From: Pseudomonadota bacterium
Lineage (GTDB): Bacteria; Pseudomonadota; Alphaproteobacteria; Rhodospirillales; 2-02-FULL-58-16
NCBI GenBank assembly: GCA_022567015.1
Contig: JADFHR010000167.1
Location: 1-7,094, forward strand
Direction of reading: 5' to 3'
Length of the DNA stretch: 7,094 nt
This document shows, in pieces, positions 1 to 6,785 of the stretch (position 1 is its first letter; every line of letters starts with the position of its first letter). The position numbers and the translations under genes were made by a program. The notes beneath the pieces were generated by a model that saw nothing but the letters and a program-made list of their open reading frames with translations, ran no database searches and was not told the DNA's origin.

Positions 1-128
1 GACGCCCCCGCGGCCCCCGGCGTCGTCGCGCGCCGCTTGTGGTGCAGGACACCAAGGCGCGACGCGCTCCTAGCCGGAAACCTCGCAACGCCGTCGTATG
101 GGTACAATTTAGCTGATACAGGCCACTA
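1..128. mobile_element. Partial MITE-like mosaic element, type A end (copy 1)
   Basis: This is a non-coding palindromic element cut by the left window edge. Its outer end (91-128) is a 38-base terminal repeat beginning, on the minus strand, TAGTGGCCTGTATCAGCTAA and ending at a CATACGACGG box. It matches 5524-5561 with two differences, and matches 6783-6820 in inverted orientation. The TAG at its tip is the stop codon of the hydratase gene. Inward of the box, bases about 21-90 match the complement of 3617-3700 in the complete element: the segment with GCGAGGTTTCCGG and CTAG, then a hairpin with stem 40-44/50-54. Bases 4-20 resemble a GC-rich module found at 6939-6955. I see no transposase. The repeat assignment is seen directly; the MITE label is inference. 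Confidence 0.8.
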
Positions 129-917
129 TTCCCTGATCCAGGCCGGTTTGCGTTTTTCCAGATACGCCGCCATGCCTTCCCGGCCCTCGTCCGAGGCGCG
201 CGACCGGGCGGTGCGCTCGGCGACGTCGCGCATCATGGCCTCGTCGGCGGCGCGTTCGCCGACCGCGAAGATCAGGTCCTTGGCGTCGGCCAGGGCCCGC
301 GGTCCGTTCCCGGCGAGCAAGCCGAGCATGCGCCGGGCGGCGGCGCGCAGTTGGTCCGCCGGCACCACGGCATGCACCAAGCCCATGTTCAGCGCCTCGG
401 CGGCGGTGAAGCGTTCGGCGGTGAGGAAATAGCGCCGCGCCTGGCGCGCCCCCATGGCGGCGACCACGCACGGCGCGATCACCGCCGGGGTCAGGCCCAG
501 CTTGACCTCGGCCAGGCAGAAGGTGGCGTCGTCGGCGGCGATGGCGATGTCGGCCGCCGCCACCAGCCCGACGCCGCCGCCGATGGCGGCGCCCTGGACC
601 AGCGCCAGGGTGGGCTTGGCGAGGCGGTCCAGGGTGCGCATGAGCCCGGCCAGCCCGAGGGCGTCCTCGACGTTTTCGTCGAAGGCGTAGTCCGCCGTGC
701 GGCGCATCCAGTTGAGGTCGGCGCCGGCGGAGAAATTCCGGCCCTCGGCCGCCAGCACCACGGCGCGGACCTGGGGCCGGCCCTCCATGTCGCGCAAGGC
801 CTCCGTCAACCGCGCGATGAGGGCGTCATCGAAGGCGTTGTGCACCTGGGGCCGGTTGAGGATCAGCCAGCCGGCGCCGGTGTCGTCGATTTCGGTGATC
901 AGCGGCGTGTCGGTCAT
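126..917 (-). CDS. liuC: Enoyl-CoA hydratase/isomerase family, probable methylglutaconyl-CoA hydratase
   Basis: A 263-residue crotonase, a normal length for the family. It probably hydrates 3-methylglutaconyl-CoA to HMG-CoA in leucine/isovalerate catabolism in the cytoplasm. FSAGADLNW (62-70) and GAAIGGGVG (109-117) form the expected CoA-thioester oxyanion hole; the ADLNWM signature and the RYFLTAERF stretch (162-170) are typical of LiuC-type proteins. One catalytic-type glutamate is present (E137 in AEVKLGL). The other crotonase glutamate position, just after the GGG, is a glycine (G117), which I recall as common in this subgroup. I chose the ATG at 917 over the upstream ATG at 950, because GGAAG lies just before it and because 950 falls inside a repeat and adds eleven non-conserved residues. 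It lies downstream of the carboxyltransferase gene, separated by 238 bases of repeats. Its TAG stop is also the tip of a mobile element. The exact substrate is inferred from context. Confidence 0.88.
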   Translation of the reverse strand: MTDTPLITEIDDTGAGWLILNRPQVHNAFDDALIARLTEALRDMEGRPQVRAVVLAAEGRNFSAGADLNWMRRTADYAFDENVEDALGLAGLMRTLDRLAKPTLALVQGAAIGGGVGLVAAADIAIAADDATFCLAEVKLGLTPAVIAPCVVAAMGARQARRYFLTAERFTAAEALNMGLVHAVVPADQLRAAARRMLGLLAGNGPRALADAKDLIFAVGERAADEAMMRDVAERTARSRASDEGREGMAAYLEKRKPAWIRE

Positions 918-937
918 GTCTTCCAAATTCCTAAACA

Positions 938-1055
938 ACCACAGGGGCATAGAGAGGAAAAAAGGATCACCTCAAAGGCACAAAGCGAACAGAATAAAAA
1001 TTAATAATTTAACGTTCTCTTTTCCTTGGTGTACTTGGTGTCGTTGCGGTGAACA
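938..1055. repeat. Degenerate CAAAGG-type inverted repeat
   Basis: This is an intergenic palindromic repeat with an AT-rich centre (about 1000-1016, containing AAATTATTAATTT on the minus strand). On the minus strand one arm reads CACCGCAACGACACCAAG then TACACCAAGG. The other arm, on the same strand, contains GCTTTGTGCCTTTG and ends CCCCTGTGGTTG. The arms complement each other imperfectly. The ACCAAGG/CCTTTG wording resembles a class of intergenic repeats I associate with many environmental bacteria, but I cannot confirm that here. Its left edge overlaps the 5' leader of the hydratase gene, and a spurious upstream ATG at 948-950 comes from it. The AT-rich centre could hold a promoter for the hydratase gene, but I see no convincing -35/-10 pair. 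Confidence 0.5.
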
Positions 1056-1067
1056 GGTTCTTTCTTA

Positions 1068-1136
1068 TCCTCCGCGTTCCTCCGCGTCCTCCGCGTTGAA
1101 ATTCGAAACGCAGAGGACGCAGAGGACCGCAGAGGA
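1068..1136 (-). repeat. CGCAGAGGA long hairpin repeat
   Basis: Two 30-base arms (1068-1097 and 1107-1136) are inverted repeats separated by a 9-base loop. Each arm is itself three tandem CGCAGAGGA-like or CGCGGAGGA-like units. In RNA made from the minus strand, the sense of the carboxylase-hydratase genes, I count 26 Watson-Crick pairs, three U-G pairs and one G-A mismatch. In the plus-strand RNA the three U-G pairs become C-A mismatches, so the minus-strand transcript folds better. It starts about 20 bases after the carboxyltransferase stop codon. A T-rich run precedes the hairpin rather than following it, so this is not a classical rho-independent terminator. A related single arm occurs at 3448-3477. 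Confidence 0.75.
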
Positions 1137-1155
1137 TTTTAAAAAAACATCAGAA

Positions 1156-2763
<1,608 letters not shown>

Positions 2764-2770
2764 GACGCCC

Positions 2771-3373
2771 CTACCATCCGCCCCGCTTGAGCCACCGTCT
2801 CACCATCCACAGGCGGTCGGAGCCCCAGAACCCCTCGCCGTCGACGATGATGAACGGCGAGCCGAAGACGCCCCGCTCCATGGCCTCGCTGGTTTCCCGT
2901 TTCAGGCGTTCCTTGATCGCCGGGTCCTGGACCGCGGCCAGCAGCGCGTCCCGGTCCACGTGCAGGGCCTCGGCCAGGTCGGCCACGGTCTCCGCCGGCG
3001 AGATGTCGCGGCCCTCGCCGAAATAGGCGGCGAACGCCGTCTTGGCGAACAGCCTGGCCTGCGCCCGGTCGCGGTCGTCCAGCCAATAGAAGGCCCGCGC
3101 CGCGGCCAGGGTGGCGATGGGAAAGGGGGAGGGCATGACCCAGGGCACCTCCATGAAGCGGCCCAGGCGCTCCCAGTCATGGACGCAGTAATCGCCCTTG
3201 ATCGGTTGGGCGACAACGGGCAGGGCGCCGGTCCGCTTGAGGACGGGCCCCAGCATGATCGGCTTCCACACCACCTCGCGCCCGTACTTGGCCGCCAGGT
3301 CGTCGATGGCGTGGCTGGCGAAGTAGCCATAGGGCGAGGAGAAGTCGAAATAGAACTCGATGGTCTTGGTCAT
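2771..3373 (-). CDS. 2-hydroxychromene-2-carboxylate isomerase family (DsbA/GST kappa-like fold)
   Basis: A 200-residue thioredoxin-fold protein of the HCCA isomerase/GST kappa family, probably cytoplasmic because no signal peptide is visible. FYFDFSSPYGY (7-17) carries the conserved serine before the SPY turn (S13) in place of the DsbA CxxC, so it is a glutathione-using isomerase or transferase type rather than a disulfide oxidase. A KGDYCVHDWERLGR block (59-72) and GVFGSPFIIVDGEGFWGSDR (168-187), with the cis-proline P173, are family hallmarks. I chose the ATG at 3373 because GGGAAGA lies eight to ten bases upstream and the family begins with the first beta strand; an in-frame ATG at 3436 would add 21 unlikely residues. 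It is first in the likely operon with the methylcrotonyl-CoA carboxylase subunit. The true substrate is unknown; a role in leucine degradation is only suggested by context. Confidence 0.88.
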   Translation of the reverse strand: MTKTIEFYFDFSSPYGYFASHAIDDLAAKYGREVVWKPIMLGPVLKRTGALPVVAQPIKGDYCVHDWERLGRFMEVPWVMPSPFPIATLAAARAFYWLDDRDRAQARLFAKTAFAAYFGEGRDISPAETVADLAEALHVDRDALLAAVQDPAIKERLKRETSEAMERGVFGSPFIIVDGEGFWGSDRLWMVRRWLKRGGW

Positions 3374-3584
3374 CTCATGATCTTCCCAATTGCCGGCCCG
3401 TGCTTTTCCCTGAGCTTTACCTGTGCTTTTCCCCAAGCGTTAATTGAAACGCAGAGGACGCTGAGGAACGCAGAGGAGACCTTTCTTCCGGGGGCGCCCG
3501 TCCCTCCCGCGGTTCAAAATGCGGCCTAAAGATCATTGACCAGCCGCTTTATCCCGTCACGCATATGGACAATGTTGAAATTCA
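3374..3584. other. Divergent intergenic region upstream of the isomerase gene and lolA
   Basis: This region separates the minus-strand isomerase operon from plus-strand lolA, so both promoters should lie here. It contains the CGCAGAGGA arm at 3448-3477. TTGACC at 3536-3541 looks like a -35 box facing lolA, but the nearest -10-like sequence (GCATAT, 3561-3566) is at an unfavourable 19-base spacing, so I do not call a promoter. The segment 3572-3584 (ATGTTGAAATTC) is in frame with the lolA sequence that resumes after the mobile element and may be the former start of lolA. I see no gene of its own here. Confidence 0.5.
3448..3477. repeat. Single CGCAGAGGA repeat arm
   Basis: Thirty bases made of three CGCAGAGGA-like units. 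They match the right arm of the hairpin at 1107-1136 at 28 of 30 positions, in the same orientation. The opposite arm is not recognisable; only a short GCGTT/AACGC stem remains beside it (3438-3452). It is therefore a half element or a decayed hairpin, lying in the 5' leader of the isomerase-carboxylase transcript. Confidence 0.7.
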
Positions 3585-3854
3585 CTAGTACTCCCTTGCA
3601 CGATTTCGCGCACCATACGACGGTCTTGCGAGGTTTCCGGCTAGGAGCGCGGCGCGCCGTGATGCTGGAGCATCACAAGCGGCGCGCGACGACGTCCGGG
3701 GGCCTCGCAAGGCCGCCCTTCGGGTCGCGTTTCCCGCTCCCTCGGGGCGTCGGGAACGCTTGCCGATGGGCCCGCATCGCCCGCGCGTCCCCTCCTGCCG
3801 AGGGAACGGGAAACGCGATCGTATGATACGCGAAATCGTGCAAGGGAATACTAG
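3585..3854. mobile_element. Complete MITE-like mosaic element, type B ends, in the 5' end of lolA
   Basis: A non-coding element with 39-base terminal inverted repeats (3585-3623 and 3816-3854) that agree at 34 of 39 positions. Each begins with CTAG, contains CCCTTGCACGATTTCGCG, and ends at a CATACGA box. The flanking CTAG (inside ACTAGT) occurs on both sides, as expected of a target duplication. The core holds two long hairpins. The first is 3625-3711, with closing stem CTTGCGAGG/CCTCGCAAG and apex GTGATGC/GCATCAC. The second is 3725-3818, with a 21-base stem matching at 20 positions. No transposase is encoded, so movement would need a transposase in trans. The core recurs at 1-90 and 6811-7079 with different ends. 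Removing one 266-base unit joins the upstream ATG at 3572 in frame to lolA. CTAG-type targets are known for IS5-family transposases; parentage from one is only a guess. Confidence 0.88.
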
Positions 3855-4536
3855 TCACCAGCACGCCGTACCCGCCAAAGGGCGGGCGGGCAACCGTCCG
3901 CGCCGGCTGGCGGCGATCGTGATCGTGGCGCTGGCATGGGCGGCGGCGGTCCCGGCGGCGGCCGACCCGCCCCGGGCGGCGACGTTGAGCGCCGCCGACC
4001 GGGCCGACATCGGCCGCATCGAGGCCTATCTCAACCGCATCGGCACGCTGAAGGCCCGCTTCCTCCAGGTCTCGTCCACCGGCGAGCTTTCGGAGGGCAC
4101 CCTGTTTATCTCGCGTCCGGGCAAGTTGCGCATCGAATACGACCCTCCCGTGCCCATCCTGATCGTCGCCGCCCGCGGGGTGTTGACGTATTTCGACAAG
4201 GAACTGGAGCAGGTGAGCGAGATCGATCTCGACTCGACGCCGGCGGGCATCCTGGTAGGGGAGAACATCTCCTTTTTTTCCGGCGACTTCACACTCACCA
4301 GGTTCAAGCGCCAGGCCGACGTCGCCCGCGTTACCCTGGTGCGCACGGAGGACCCGCAGGAGGGAAGCCTGACCCTCATATTCAGCGACCGTCCGCTGAC
4401 TCTCAGGAAGTGGATCGTCACCGACGCCCAGGGCGTGAAAACCACCGTGTCCCTGCTGAAAACCCGTTTCGGCCTGCCCTTGAACCCGGAGTTGTTCACC
4501 TTCGAGGCGCCCGAACCTCCCGAGGGTGGCGACTAG
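3823..4536 (+). CDS. lolA: Outer-membrane lipoprotein carrier protein LolA
   Basis: A 237-residue periplasmic chaperone of the LolA family. It takes lipoproteins from the inner-membrane LolCDE complex to the outer membrane. A basic NRPRR (24-28), a hydrophobic run (29-43) and a likely cleavage site after PAAA (44-47) make a signal peptide. The mature part has the LolA pattern: an N-terminal helix (about 57-75), TLKARFLQVS (75-84), GTLFISRPGKLRIEYDPP (92-109), LTYFDKELEQVSEID (121-135), GDFTLTRF (154-161) and a C-terminal NPELFTFEAP (221-230). No ATG, GTG or TTG occurs in frame between 3855 and 3918, inside the signal peptide. The start must therefore be in or before the mobile element. The ATG at 3823 lies in the element's right terminal repeat, with GGGAAACG upstream; the GTG at 3838 is an alternative. 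The first ten or so residues are element-derived. The stop TAG is part of the next repeat at 4533-4640. Function is well supported; the start is less certain. Confidence 0.9.
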   Translation: MIREIVQGNTSHQHAVPAKGRAGNRPRRLAAIVIVALAWAAAVPAAADPPRAATLSAADRADIGRIEAYLNRIGTLKARFLQVSSTGELSEGTLFISRPGKLRIEYDPPVPILIVAARGVLTYFDKELEQVSEIDLDSTPAGILVGENISFFSGDFTLTRFKRQADVARVTLVRTEDPQEGSLTLIFSDRPLTLRKWIVTDAQGVKTTVSLLKTRFGLPLNPELFTFEAPEPPEGGD

Positions 4537-4640
4537 TGCACCGACTCAGTCGGAGCGTTCACGAAGATATGAAATCTACAAATGTTTTCAAACTCTTGGA
4601 GTCTGTTCGGGTGAATCATTCGTCTGTGTCTGTGCACTAG
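4533..4640. mobile_element. Small CTAG-flanked palindromic element between convergent genes
   Basis: A 108-base segment that begins CTAGTGCAC and ends GTGCACTAG. Its terminal inverted repeats run inward about 30 bases with 23 matches, ending near a TTCAC/GTGAA pair. The centre (about 4568-4605) is distinctly AT-richer than the surrounding genes and contains no core of the mosaic family. The left CTAG includes the TAG stop of lolA, and the right CTAG lies 12 bases beyond the response-regulator stop. It looks like a short MITE or repeat of its own type with the same CTAG boundary. It could also act as a bidirectional transcription block for the convergent genes, but no T-run follows a stem on either strand. 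Confidence 0.65.
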
Positions 4641-4652
4641 CGCCCCTTGGTA

Positions 4653-5342
4653 TCAGGTGGCGAGACGGTATCCGCCCGGCTCGGTGACCAGCATCTGGGC
4701 GTTGGATGGATCGCGCTCGATCTTCTGGCGCAGGCGGTAGACGTGGGTTTCCAGGGTGTGGGTGGTGACGCCGGCGTTGTAGCCCCAGACCTCGTCCAGA
4801 AGCACTTCGCGCCTGACCACCCGGTCACCGGCGCGATACAGGTATTTCAGGATCGCCGCCTCCTTGTCGGTGAGGCGGATTTTGCGCTTGTCGGTGTTGT
4901 CGACGAGAAGCTTGGCGCTGGGCTGAAAGGTATAGGGGCCGATGGTGAAGACCGCGTCGTCGCTGCGCTCGTGCTGGCGGATGTGGGCGCGCAGGCGGGC
5001 CAGCAGGACGCCGAGGCGGAAGGGCTTGGTGACGTAGTCGTTGGCGCCCGAATCCAGGCCCAGGATGGTGTCGGAATCGGTGTCGGCGCCGGTCAGCATG
5101 ATGATCGGCGAGGTGACGCCGTTGCGGCGCATCAGGCGGCAGACCTCGCGGCCGTCTATGTCGGGCAGGCCCACGTCCAGGATGATCACGTCGAAATGGT
5201 CGGCCTTCGCCAGCTCCAGGGCCTCGGCCCCGGTTTTCGTCCCGATGGTGATGAACTCTTCGTGCAGCTGCAGTTGCTCTCCAAGCATCTGCAGCAGGGT
5301 CGCATCGTCGTCGACGAGCAGAACGCGCTTGCCTGTGGTCAT
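4653..5342 (-). CDS. OmpR/PhoB-family two-component response regulator
   Basis: A 229-residue regulator with an N-terminal receiver domain (about 5-120) and a C-terminal winged-helix DNA-binding domain (about 128-229). The acidic pocket is D11-D13, the phosphoacceptor is D56 in ILDVGLPD, and the switch residues are T84 and K106 (TKPF), so the receiver looks active. The output domain contains LTDKEAAILKYLYR (157-170), DEVWGYNAGVTTHTLETHVY (183-202) and a GGYRL ending. It is a cytoplasmic, DNA-binding transcription factor. The ATG at 5342 has GGGGA a few bases upstream and fits the first beta strand. No sensor kinase is adjacent in the window, so it is an orphan regulator here. It is convergent with lolA and divergent from ribA. 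Its target genes cannot be told from the sequence. Confidence 0.95.
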   Translation of the reverse strand: MTTGKRVLLVDDDATLLQMLGEQLQLHEEFITIGTKTGAEALELAKADHFDVIILDVGLPDIDGREVCRLMRRNGVTSPIIMLTGADTDSDTILGLDSGANDYVTKPFRLGVLLARLRAHIRQHERSDDAVFTIGPYTFQPSAKLLVDNTDKRKIRLTDKEAAILKYLYRAGDRVVRREVLLDEVWGYNAGVTTHTLETHVYRLRQKIERDPSNAQMLVTEPGGYRLAT

Positions 5343-5523
5343 CGGTTTCCCCGGGCCAAATTCTTCCCGGGACGCTACACCAATCGGCGCCTTGCTTCCA
5401 GTTATACCATCGGGGGAATACCGGCGGCAGGACGCCTCGCCGCCCTGCCCTTGGGTTTAGGCGCTTCCACGGGCCGGTCATTGCGGGTATTGTCCCGGGT
5501 CCCCGGGACGGGCCCGCCGGGCG
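5343..5523. other. Intergenic region between the response regulator and ribA, with small hairpins
   Basis: This region must hold the promoters for the two divergent genes, but no clear sigma-70 pair is visible. There is a TATAAC on the minus strand near 5400 with no matching -35. A perfect 8-base hairpin, GTCCCGGG/CCCGGGAC, lies at 5492-5509, followed by GCCCGCCGGGC (about 5512-5522). GGCGGC/GCCGCC flanks about 5424-5445. These could be decayed remains of the inner part of the element whose end lies at 5524-5561. I found no convincing match to the mosaic core and no FMN riboswitch. Confidence 0.4.
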
Positions 5524-5562
5524 CCGTCGTAGGGGTACAATTTAGCTGATAAAGGCCACTAG
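5524..5562. repeat. Solo type A terminal repeat upstream of ribA
   Basis: Thirty-eight bases (plus the G completing CTAG at 5559-5562) that match the element end at 91-128 with two differences and in the same orientation. It runs from a CCGTCGTA box to AAAGGCCACTAG. The core and opposite end expected to the left of it are not recognisable, so it is a solo or truncated end. It lies 78 bases before the chosen ribA start and so forms part of the ribA leader. TACAAT at 5536-5541 resembles a -10 box pointing towards ribA, but no good -35 precedes it. Confidence 0.75.
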
Positions 5563-5567
5563 ATCAC

Positions 5568-5572
5568 GGAGG
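5568..5572 (+). promoter_or_regulatory. Shine-Dalgarno-like GGAGG upstream of ribA
   Basis: GGAGG is the only strong ribosome binding sequence near the ribA start, but it sits one base before a GTG at 5574 (too close) and about 67 bases before the ATG at 5640 (too far). Initiation at the GTG would add 22 residues that look unlike a folded domain. I treat the match as possibly fortuitous. Confidence 0.25.
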
Positions 5573-5639
5573 GGTGGGATCCAGCCCCCGGCCGCCGGGT
5601 TCGGCGGCAAGGCTGTTCCGGTTCCATCGGTCACCCATC

Positions 5640-6785
5640 ATGACGCGCCGTTTCGAACTGATTTCCATGCCCGCCTCGCGCGAACCCGTCTCCCTGCTGG
5701 CGGTGGATCGCGCCGTCTCCGAGCTTCGGCGCGGCCGCATCGTCGCCGTGCGCGGCGGCGGCGGCACCGCGGCCCTGGTTCAGGCCGCCGAAGCCGCGAC
5801 GCCCGAGGGATTGCGGGAGCTGGCCTCCATGAGCCAGGCCGATCCCGTTCTCATCGTCACCGCGCGGCGCGCCGCCGTCCTCGGCCTGGGCCACAGCCGG
5901 GCGAAGGTGGTGAGCGTCGTCGCCGAGGGCGGCATGACGGCGGAGGTGATCCGCGATCTCGCCGATCCCCTTTCCGAACCCCCGGCGGTGACGCCCGACC
6001 TGTCGATCGCCGAAGCCGCCACCTACGACTGCGACAGCGCCGCGGTGAGCCTGGCGAAACGGGCCCGGCTGTTGCCGGCGGCGGTGACGGCGAACCTGGT
6101 CAACCCCGAGGCCGACGACCTTGCCGCCTGGACGACGCGGCACGACCTGCTTCTGGTCGACGCCGGCGACATCTTCCAGTACGAGAAAACGGCGGCCAGA
6201 ACCCTGCGCAAGGTCAGCGAGGCGCGGGTGCCGCTGCCCGACGCGCCGGAGACGCGGATCATGGCCTTTCGCCCCGTCGACGGCGGACTGGAACATCTGG
6301 CCATCCTCATCGGCGACCCCAGGCCGGAGGAGCCGGTGCTCACCCGCCTGCATTCGGAATGTTTCACCGGCGACCTGCTGGGCAGCCTGCGCTGCGACTG
6401 CGGCGACCAACTGCAGGGCGCGATCAGGGAGATCGCCGCCGCCGGCAGCGGCATCCTGCTCTACCTGGCCCAGGAGGGCCGCGGCATCGGCCTGGTCAAC
6501 AAGCTCCGGGCCTATGAATTGCAGGATCGCGGCTTCGACACCATGGACGCCAACGAACAACTGGGTTTCGACGCCGACGAACGGGTTTACCTGCCGGCCG
6601 CCCAGATGCTGCGCCAGCTTGGATTCGACCGCATCCGCCTGATGACCAACAACCCCGGCAAGGTTTCGGCGCTGTCGCGCTGCGGCGTCGGCGTCGTCGC
6701 ACGGGTGCCCCACGCCTTTCCCTCCAACAAGCACAACGAGGACTACCTGCGCACCAAGGCGGCGCGGGGCGGACACCTTTTTTAG
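5640..6785 (+). CDS. ribA: GTP cyclohydrolase II with degenerate DHBP-synthase-like N-terminal domain
   Basis: A 381-residue cytoplasmic enzyme that opens the GTP imidazole ring to start riboflavin synthesis. The C-terminal catalytic domain (about 205-381) is intact. It has zinc cysteines C241, C252 and C254 in HSECFTGD and LRCDCGDQL, the GTP-binding LAQEGRGIGLVNKLRAYELQ (276-295), ADER (312-315) with the likely catalytic D313 and R315, and TNNPGKV (336-342). The C-terminus GGHLF is typical. The N-terminal part (about 18-200) has the outline of RibB (AVDRAVSELRRGRIVAVR, 21-38) but lacks the acidic DDEDREN active-site stretch, having GGGGTA instead, so it probably makes no dihydroxybutanone phosphate. 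I chose the ATG at 5640, although its upstream sequence has no good ribosome binding site; a GTG at 5574 follows GGAGG too closely. Type A repeats flank the gene on both sides, and its TAG stop is the tip of the right one. Confidence 0.93.
   Translation: MTRRFELISMPASREPVSLLAVDRAVSELRRGRIVAVRGGGGTAALVQAAEAATPEGLRELASMSQADPVLIVTARRAAVLGLGHSRAKVVSVVAEGGMTAEVIRDLADPLSEPPAVTPDLSIAEAATYDCDSAAVSLAKRARLLPAAVTANLVNPEADDLAAWTTRHDLLLVDAGDIFQYEKTAARTLRKVSEARVPLPDAPETRIMAFRPVDGGLEHLAILIGDPRPEEPVLTRLHSECFTGDLLGSLRCDCGDQLQGAIREIAAAGSGILLYLAQEGRGIGLVNKLRAYELQDRGFDTMDANEQLGFDADERVYLPAAQMLRQLGFDRIRLMTNNPGKVSALSRCGVGVVARVPHAFPSNKHNEDYLRTKAARGGHLF

Noticed and set aside
3536..3826. Open frame of 96 codons upstream of lolA, starting TTG
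   Set aside because: Most of it is the mobile element core. Only its first part is meaningful, as the possible former lolA start.
4533..4640. XerCD dif site or rho-independent terminator
   Set aside because: The sequence has no recognisable dif arms, and no stem is followed by a T-run on either strand.
5343..5640. FMN riboswitch upstream of ribA
   Set aside because: The conserved RFN element boxes are not visible; the leader instead contains a mobile element end and short GC hairpins.
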